This document shows, piece after piece, positions 56,273 to 64,000 of a DNA stretch of 64,000 nucleotides. Location of the stretch: positions 85,483,525 to 85,547,524 of the forward strand of contig CM043958.1 of assembly GCA_014529385.2 (NCBI GenBank), written 5' to 3'. Below the pieces are notes generated by a model. That model was not told the origin of the DNA. It saw nothing but the letters and a program-made list of their open reading frames with translations, and made no database searches. The translations under genes were made by a program, and so were the position numbers. This DNA comes from Adiantum capillus-veneris (lineage: Eukaryota > Streptophyta > Polypodiopsida > Polypodiales > Pteridaceae). Each line of letters starts with the position of its first letter. The first letter of the stretch is position 1.

Positions 56273-56759
56273 ACGAAAATATAGTGCAGCTATAAAAATG
56301 TTGGGGTATGTTTTGGGTCACAATGTGAATATTTTGTATATGTTGGAAACCCCCGTGCAAAAGATATGTCAGGGCCTGCATGTATTCTTTTTTAGTTAAT
56401 TCAAATTTATTAGAAAAAAAAAATTAAGCTTGATTTTGAGAACATGTGCTTTGAAAGCAAGCACCTAATGACTTTTGGAAATGACAGCTTTTTGTGGTTT
56501 TTACACAATAGAAAATGGATGTGCCCTAATGAGAATACAAAAACAATATTGCCTCTTGAGATTAGTAGAGTGCCTCTTGAGATTGATACAATGCGTTAAA
56601 AAAAACTACTTTTTAACATGGAAAATTTAATAGGCAAATTGAGTATACTTGAAAGTTTTTATATTTTTTATGTAGGCTTTCTCCCATCCCACTTTAAAAT
56701 TAAGATTTGTATGTAAAATCACACTATGCTTAAGTTTTTAAAGCACCAGTATAGGTTCA

Positions 56760-56815
<56 letters not shown>

Positions 56816-56987
56816 ACACACACACACACACACATGAAGCAAGAGATGCATGCAAAGCAAGCAAATGTAGGAACGGCAAGAGAATGGAGTGAGATACTCA
56901 ATCAGCAGAATTGAAGCAAACATAAGGAGGGCTCATGGGAATTGCATTAGATTGATAGCTGAGAAAGGAACACATAAGTAAATTTGG

Positions 56988-57042
<55 letters not shown>

Positions 57043-57188
57043 GGGAGGTAGTATCTTTGAGAAAACACAAAGTGAACTAAGTCTCTGAGAGCAAGTTGGA
57101 TAGAGAACAAACCTAGCACACACATCTTTGAGCAAACACAAGGTGAATTGGGTTTGTGAGAGCAAATTGGACACAGAACAAACCTGGC

Positions 57189-57219
<31 letters not shown>

Positions 57220-57425
57220 AACCATGTCAATGAAAAAAAACGCATCTACATTTTCCTTTTTTCCTTTTGTTAAGTGAGGCTGTGGCACCACAACCCCACT
57301 TAGCATAATTTAGCAGCTGTAAAAAGTTGTTATATTTTCACTCAATGTGTAAAAAATGGCTCGTTTTCCTTTTTTTTTTCTCTCCAAACTCACAATGGTG
57401 GGTAGATTATATTAGCAACATCATA
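56273..57425. repeat. Non-genic interval with CT, CA and GA microsatellites
   Basis: (CT)n 56765-56813 joined to (CA)n 56816-56834; (GA)n 56991-57039 and about 57189-57214. No coding region recognised. Two imperfect copies of TTTGAG-AAACACAA-GTGAA...GAGAGCAA-TTGGA...AGAACAAACCTGGC-like sequence (57055-57115 and 57125-57187) form a short tandem duplication. Confidence 0.8.
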
Positions 57426-57432
57426 AAATGAC

Positions 57433-57508
57433 AAATTTCTACCATGCTCACCACGAACCATAGCATCTTCAAATTTCTACCATGCTCACCACAAACCATA
57501 GCATCTTC
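57433..57508. repeat. 38-bp tandem duplication
   Basis: Two copies of AAATTTCTACCATGCTCACC followed by AC(G/A)AACCATAGCATCTTC, period 38, one mismatch. Confidence 0.92.
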
Positions 57509-57551
57509 AACTAATCAGTGATGCATCGGCTGATAGGGGAGCCACCCCCAT

Positions 57552-57648
57552 GATAATGGATGGGTCCTCATCATTATCCCAACGGTAACGGATGGGTCCT
57601 CATCATTACCCCAACAATAATGGATGGGTCCTCATCATTACCCATTCA
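57552..57648. repeat. 32-bp minisatellite, three copies
   Basis: Units of GGATGGGTCCTCATCATTA followed by (C/T)CCCAAC-TAA, period 32, starting near 57558, 57590 and 57622. Confidence 0.92.
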
Positions 57649-57649
57649 G

Positions 57650-58550
57650 GTCAATCATCCAAGGTAATGTTCCACTCATCAGAGTCCATGTGTTTCCTGA
57701 TGGCGATGGTAGTCCCCTTGCTTTCTTGGATTATCTCCGTGAACTTAGCAACTTGCATGGTGTTCTCGAAGTTCCGACACTTCCTTGCCTTCCACACATT
57801 TTAAAGTAGCAAAATCTCACAATTTGAGTTGTGATGAGCAAAACATGGCTCTTAAACACCTTGTTTTCCTTTGTCTTAAACATTAAACGAGCAAAATTGT
57901 TTTCATCTCAGAACCCATGAGAGCAAGAACTTAAAGCTGAGACCTTGGCAAACACAAGTTTCATACATAGACAAGCCTAAGGGAAGCCGGCTTCCCTTGT
58001 ATAATCATGTTAATACATCACTTGAGTTTACAAGTGGGGTTTCTTAATTCAAAGAGTTTAAAATCGTACAAATACCTTTTCAAAAGGGGGTTTTGTGATC
58101 CATTTTTGGAAAAACCCCGTTATTTTTCAAATAAGAGGGGCTAATTATTCATGCCAACATGTTTAAAATGTGGGTTTTTCTTTTGGTGTTACCTCCACCA
58201 ACTAGTGGAGGTTGAGAGTATATTACCAAAATAAAACATGCAAAAGATCTAAGGCACAAGATTTGAGGCCAAATTTGATCATTGGGTGCAAAACATCAAG
58301 AGAAAGTTGACGGGATTTATAAAGGGTCCAAGGCTCCCATCTTATATGTTTGATCCAAATTCATGATTTCATCATCCTTTGAGTCTTGCTTTTGGAGGTG
58401 GCTTAGCACTCCTCTACTTACCTATCTCATTCTTTTGCCCTTATCCACCGTTCTTGGAAAGGTTCATCTTAATTTCATAAAGCTTGGCACATGACATACC
58501 ATATTTGGTAGCATCTCCTTCAAATCCATTGATCAAGTCAAAGGTGACAA
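57650..58550. other. Interval with no recognised gene
   Basis: No domain or repeat that I can support; short frames only. Confidence 0.5.
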
Positions 58551-58551
58551 T

Positions 58552-58813
58552 GTGGCTCAAAATCTAGTGATTTTGACACCACCATTGCACTCAAAGGGTC
58601 CAAAAATCTATACTACATTAATGAAGATTAAAAAGGGTCCAAAAATCTATACTACATTAATGAAGATTAAAATTTTTGAGGAAGAAAGAGAGCCTCCAAG
58701 TGGCTCAAAATCTAGTGATTTTGACACCACCGTTGCACTCAAAGGGTCCAAAAATCTATACTACATTAATGAAGATTAAAATTTTTGAGGAAGAAAGAGA
58801 GCCTCCAAGTGTC
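58552..58813. repeat. Nested tandem duplication (148-bp and 39-bp)
   Basis: A unit starting GTGGCTCAAAATCTAGTG begins at 58552 and again at 58700. Within the first, a 39-bp segment starting AAAGGGTCCAAAAATCTA is doubled (about 58593 and 58632). The second large unit has it once, so the small duplication came after or was lost from one copy. Confidence 0.92.
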
Positions 58814-59790
58814 ACATTCTGATTTATTTCAAAGAAAACCTTAAAGAGACTTTGGAGTTCAGACTGGTGAGTTTTTTTTGGCAATGCAAAGTTAAAAACC
58901 TTAGGACTCTATCTACGTTTACAATATTTATAGTCCTTGTGAAGTCCTTTGACGGGCGACTACTTTTGTTTTTGAAAGCCATTTGAAGAGTGGCTTCACT
59001 TTGCATTTTGAAGGCTATAAAGAACTCCCCTCCATGTGTCACCCATTGAATCTCCTAACACTTCAAGGCAGCTTTTATCCAGTATTGAAAAAGGATACCA
59101 CCTTACAATGATTTTTTTACATGCCTATGACAAGACCATATATATGCATTGACAGATATCCCTAAACTTGAAAGGAAATCACAAAACCAAATTTGCAGAC
59201 ACCAAAAGGGTGCTCATATACATGCTTATGATAAGTCAACAAATTGAAAGTATTTCCTAAACTCGAAAGGCGAGTCGAAAAAAAAAAAAAAAACAGTGTC
59301 GTAGATACAAAAGGCTCAGTAGAAGCTGCCATTCACGTACACACTCTGGTATATGCATGGGGAAAATTACCATAACAACAAGTGAATCACAACACATCCA
59401 AACAGTTTGGACAATAGTCCATAACAATGCCATAAGTCACTTGAGATTGAGTCAGAGCAGCCAACTCCACACTAGCCTGCTTATCTTTGCATTTTTTCCA
59501 TATAGCTGACTATTTAACGCTACACCCTTTGCGGGTAAAACCCTCACAATCCCAATGTACACAAGTACACACACACACCTCAAAAGCACATAGTACCAAT
59601 CCTAAGTAAGCATGGAAGCTCACCTTTATAGTGTTTGGAGCCATTGGTCATATTCCTTCACAGCAGCATGGTGGACCCAGCTTCAAGAGGGAGAAGATAC
59701 AACAGCGCCGCCTTGTGCAGTGGCCGCATTCCTTCACAACAGTTTGGCGGGCCAAATTTCAATAGGGAGAAGATACAGCAGCACCGCCTT

Positions 59791-59839
<49 letters not shown>

Positions 59840-60076
59840 TTAGAGAGCATCGTGGTGCAGGTCTGTCGGGGGGGAGCACCGTGATATTACACAGAAGAGG
59901 CCAGAATAAACAGAGCAAGGCAACCCGCCCAACTTCATAACCCATTTAACTACTAAGGGTTAGGTACCATTAAGGTACACCTACTGATATCTTTTTAGAG
60001 AATCACCAAGTGAATTCAAGCCGGTAATTCACCCCAGCTAATAATACCAAGGAAATCGCAACACGCTATAACTAGC

Positions 60077-60078
<2 letters not shown>
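58814..60078. other. Non-genic interval with a GA microsatellite
   Basis: (GA)n at about 59792-59837. Two similar segments precede it: CATTCCTTCACA(G/A)CAG near 59652 and 59728, each followed about 30-40 bp later by AGGGAGAAGATACA, a weak tandem duplication of about 76 bp. No gene recognised. Confidence 0.7.
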
Positions 60079-60930
<852 letters not shown>

Positions 60931-61779
60931 ATTGGTCTTACAATCAACGATTGACGAAAAAAAGTTGCAATTGGGAATTGGCAATTGACATCTAGGGAAT
61001 CAGGAATCAACGTAATCGAGAAAATTCAATACGACGAATCCAAGGCGGAAGGGGTGCAAGCCCAAAGTAGGAGCAGACCTTAACAGACAAAAAGGCGGAC
61101 AACGGGAGGAAACTCTCGACTATTTTGAAGGTTTTTATGCAAGATTTATTTGAGATTTTTGACTGCTCTTGCCTTTGAGTTGACTTAAATTTAAGGTGAA
61201 TCTCAAAATTTGTAGGTGGGATTACACTGAACCTAGGTTTTTTCGATCACTAAAGGCAAATTATAATTTTCGAGACAAATTTAAACAATTTGTAGGAAAT
61301 GTTCCACTAAATTGATATGAGGCACAATGTCTTCTCCCAAAAACTTGGAAACTTGCGAATAGAAATTGTAGGGACAACTTTATCTTATTTGAAGGCTTTT
61401 ACACTCAATTTCTCTATACTTTGAACATTACTTCACCCTCAAATCTAGAATTTAGAGATAAACTTCGAAATTTGTAGGTGGAATTACACTAAACCTATGA
61501 TTTCTTGAGCATTCGACTATAATATGTTTTTTTCCAAAAAAAAATAGAGACAAATCTACTATATTTGAAGATTTTTTCACTAAACTTCTGTGCACTGCAC
61601 TTTGTAGATTCTCTAAACTTTAATGTAGGTTCTCTAAACTTTGTGGTTTCTTTGAACTTTGGAGGTACTCTCTCCTTCAATTTACATTTTAAGCTCCATT
61701 ATATATAGTATAGGTGTTATTCTTTTTAAAATTTTGATGTTAGATTGTTATTCTTTTTGCGTCCATGGCTCTTTTGGAG
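60931..61779. other. Interval with degenerate repeats, no gene
   Basis: TTTGTAGGTGG(G/A)ATTACACT(G/A)AACCTA occurs near 61211 and 61468 with related surrounding sequence, so a degenerate repeat with a period near 256 bp is likely. No coding region recognised. Confidence 0.6.
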
Positions 61780-64000
61780 CATGGGAATGTATTTTTATGT
61801 TTCTAATTCATTACAATTCACTCCAGTCTGCATAGCTAATGCATTAATCAAGCCAAATGGCATAAGTCTATATGCATATATACCCCCACTTAGTGGCAAA
61901 GGCTATTTTATGTTGATCCTCAGGTTTTATTGTCAATTGATTGTATCTAGAGAATCCATTTGAGAAGTTATAGGCTTCTTCTCTAGCTACTCTCTCTAGT
62001 ATGTGTTGTATTACAACTAGAGGATAATTGTCTCGGATGGTTGCAACATTCACCTTCTTGAAGTTGACACACACTCTCAATGTTCACTTTCTTTAAAGCA
62101 AAACCACAATTGGTGAAACCCAATGTATATGTTCTACTTCGTAGATGAACTCAGCTTCTTTCAAATTTTTAATCTCCTCCTTGAGACACTATCTACTTGG
62201 TTTAGCATCACTCTTAAGAGGAATTGTATGTTGAAAAATATTAGGGTCCACTCCTTTAAGATCTTTGTATGACCAAGCAAAAAAATCTATATACTCTTTG
62301 ACATTGCTATCAAAATTTGTTTCTCTTGAGACGTCAAATAATTAGCAATATAAGCACATTTTGGTTCCTCTCTAGGTTTTGCTATGTTGATCTTTTTTGC
62401 TTTCTCAAGACCATCATAAGATGTACCTGGTTCCTTAAACTTTCTCCTGGATTTTTATATCATAATTCTTTGATCTTGGATTGTGTATTTCTTGTAATGT
62501 GGATGAAACAATAATCTTATCGGTCTTCAAATCTTCATGAATTTCCAACTATGTTATTTAAACCATTTAAAAAATTTACAGGTCTTTGTGTTTTGTTTTC
62601 TGTTCAGCCTTTGTTATCCTTGGTTCACTGTTTTTTGCTTTGGTCTCCTTGGGTTTGGTTTCTATCTTTTTTTGTTCCCTTTGCTTCCTCATCGAGGAAC
62701 TTGAAAATCTTTTGGTGATTTTGTCTTTCACAAAATTAGTCTCTCCCACAAGCATCAAATAGTGTGTTTTACCTTTGAGTTTTGATATCAAATTTTCTCT
62801 TTTGTTACCTAATTCTTCAATGAATTTGGTTTTGTATCTTGCTTGTCATTTCAATTTTTTATTGGGAAAGTCATAAAAGTTATCCTCTTTTCCCACGGCA
62901 AGGTATTCTACTTTTTAAGTATTAAACTTTTTGTCATCTACATCCTCATGCAATGACATGTTTCCATGGGAATCATAAAAGACTTCCTTTAGCTTAGAGA
63001 TGTCTCTCATGGAGATCTCATCCATTATTTGCATACATTGTATCTCATTTTTTGTGCTCTATACTTTGTTGCTATCGTTTGTCTTATAAATTATTTCAAC
63101 CGTGTGAAAAGAATAATGTCATAACCCTCTTCATCACCAAATTTTGTTGGGTGGCTTAATTTATACATACATCCATCGTGTCTAGTCTGAGTCCATTGTA
63201 GAGGTTCAAAAACATCCTCCAAAAAAAGTTGTGACATGTAGTCTTATTTAAGGGGATTGTCACAATTGAAAGTCCACACATCCAAACATGAGATTTAGAC
63301 TATAGCCATGCAAGAACTTCTCGTTCATTTATTGTGGATAAATCAAACTCCCCAATATGTATTCAGTTGACATGTCTATAGGTGTTTACTCTCAAAGTTG
63401 TTTCCTTATGTCGTACATAGATATGGTCCTAACCCAAATTTTGAACCATTATAAGTTGTCTCATGAATGAACATCCAAATTGTTGTCTTTACCAAAGTCT
63501 ATTATCACAAACATATACTCGTATTCAATCCCTGAGGTTGTGACTACTATCAGTTCTAACATTCCCTGGATAGGTCTTTCTACATAACCATCTTCATAAG
63601 TGCCATACATAGAGTTGTATGCTCCCATTTTTCTCAAGTTCTCTTTGTAGCAATGGCTATACTTGCTCCATTACCAAGAATAGCTAAGGATTTCAAGTCT
63701 TTGTATTGCATAGGAAATGTTGTGCTTCCTTCCTCACCCTCACAATAATCACCCACTTTGTTGACAAGTACTCGCTCTGTATTTTGCTTAGTATATTTTG
63801 TTTTCTTGTTTTCATTTTCCATATTTTGAATGAAAATTTGATTCCCACTTTTTTTCAAGTTTTTGCCCGCTTCAAACCACACGTGCATTGACTTGGAGTA
63901 GACAACAACTCTTGCAAACTCCTTGAGTCGATGATTTGTGGCATTGCTTTTCACTGTGATGGTATGATTCTCACTTCTGATCTAACTTTGTGTTTTCGTG
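61780..64000 (-). mobile_element. Fragment of a Ty3/gypsy element (gypsy-4), minus strand, runs off the window
   Basis: RT at 61780-62200 on the minus strand: LKEAEFIYEV-HIHWVSPIVV, MRVCVNFKKVNVATIRDNYP, YNQLTIKPEDQHKIAFATKW, then after a shift MPFGLINALA. The active-site motif is missing because similarity stops near 61780. About 1.3 kb upstream comes a decayed protease-like region with ERPIQGMLELIVVTTSGIE (63490-63590) and MQYKDLKSLAILGNGAS (63634-63954). In between are Lys-rich frames (62576-62791). Many stops. Resembles non-chromovirus gypsy pol; lineage not decided. Confidence 0.7.
61865..62200 (-). pseudogene. gypsy-4 reverse transcriptase fragment
   Basis: The best-preserved part of gypsy-4, covering fingers and part of the palm, including the NY-PL and KI-F-T-WG segments. 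In place of the usual DG-SGY motif it reads SNGFSRYNQL. An in-frame stop follows WGYICI. It is not part of any of the other elements in the window. Confidence 0.8.

Noticed and set aside
56115-56399. Long frames encoding Cys-Val, His-Thr, Ser-Leu or Arg-Glu runs at GT/GA microsatellites (also near 13560, 38515, 56726, 57000, 59660, 60078, 60151, 60551)
   Set aside because: Each is simply the translation of a dinucleotide run, with no flanking coding character.

Overview
The window looks like repeat-dense nuclear DNA of a land plant. It is packed with Ty3/gypsy and Ty1/copia LTR retrotransposons, a PIF/Harbinger DNA transposon with a related MITE, LINE fragments, a pentatricopeptide-repeat (PPR) pseudogene, and very long GA/GT microsatellites. 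I see no intact host gene. A fern or other seed-free vascular plant is my guess, from the PPR style and the transposase-like family at 31.8-33.7 kb; the sequence does not prove it.

Layout. (1) 278-13817: a PIF/Harbinger element on the minus strand, with a Myb-like ORF1 at 11997-13151 and a DDE transposase read 11791->11508 and then 1584->278. The transposase is cut in two by a Ty3/gypsy Tat-type element (Tat-1, 1585-11507, + strand) that has both LTRs, a near-intact gag-pol with two RNase H domains and extra upstream ORFs. (2) 15251-26976: a decayed chromovirus-like gypsy element (Chromo-1, minus strand). Its left LTR is split by a copia element (Copia-1, 15675-21150, + strand, perfect TSD). 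(3) 27118-27487: a Tourist-like MITE whose ends match the PIF terminus at 13.8 kb, followed by a PPR pseudogene. (4) 28699-30292 and 40670-42253: two long LTR-like sequences in opposite orientation. Between them lie a degraded transposase-like gene, a 3'-truncated copia (Copia-3, minus) and a LINE fragment. (5) 42254-43490: a second LINE fragment. (6) 43515-56272: a second Tat-type element (Tat-2, + strand). Its 5' LTR is split by Copia-2 (43769-49251, minus, perfect TSD), and its reverse transcriptase domain is deleted. (7) 56273-61740: mini- and microsatellites with no recognisable gene. (8) 61780-64000: fragment of another gypsy element on the minus strand.

How the parts relate. Copia-1 and Copia-2 are the same family, and each sits inside an LTR of an older gypsy element. 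Tat-1 and Tat-2 share a lineage, an unusual primer-binding site, and a conserved short ORF (about 75 codons) just upstream of gag. I do not recognise that ORF, and it is the best candidate here for something undescribed. The MITE and the PIF element share an 11-base terminus, which suggests the PIF family mobilised the MITE.
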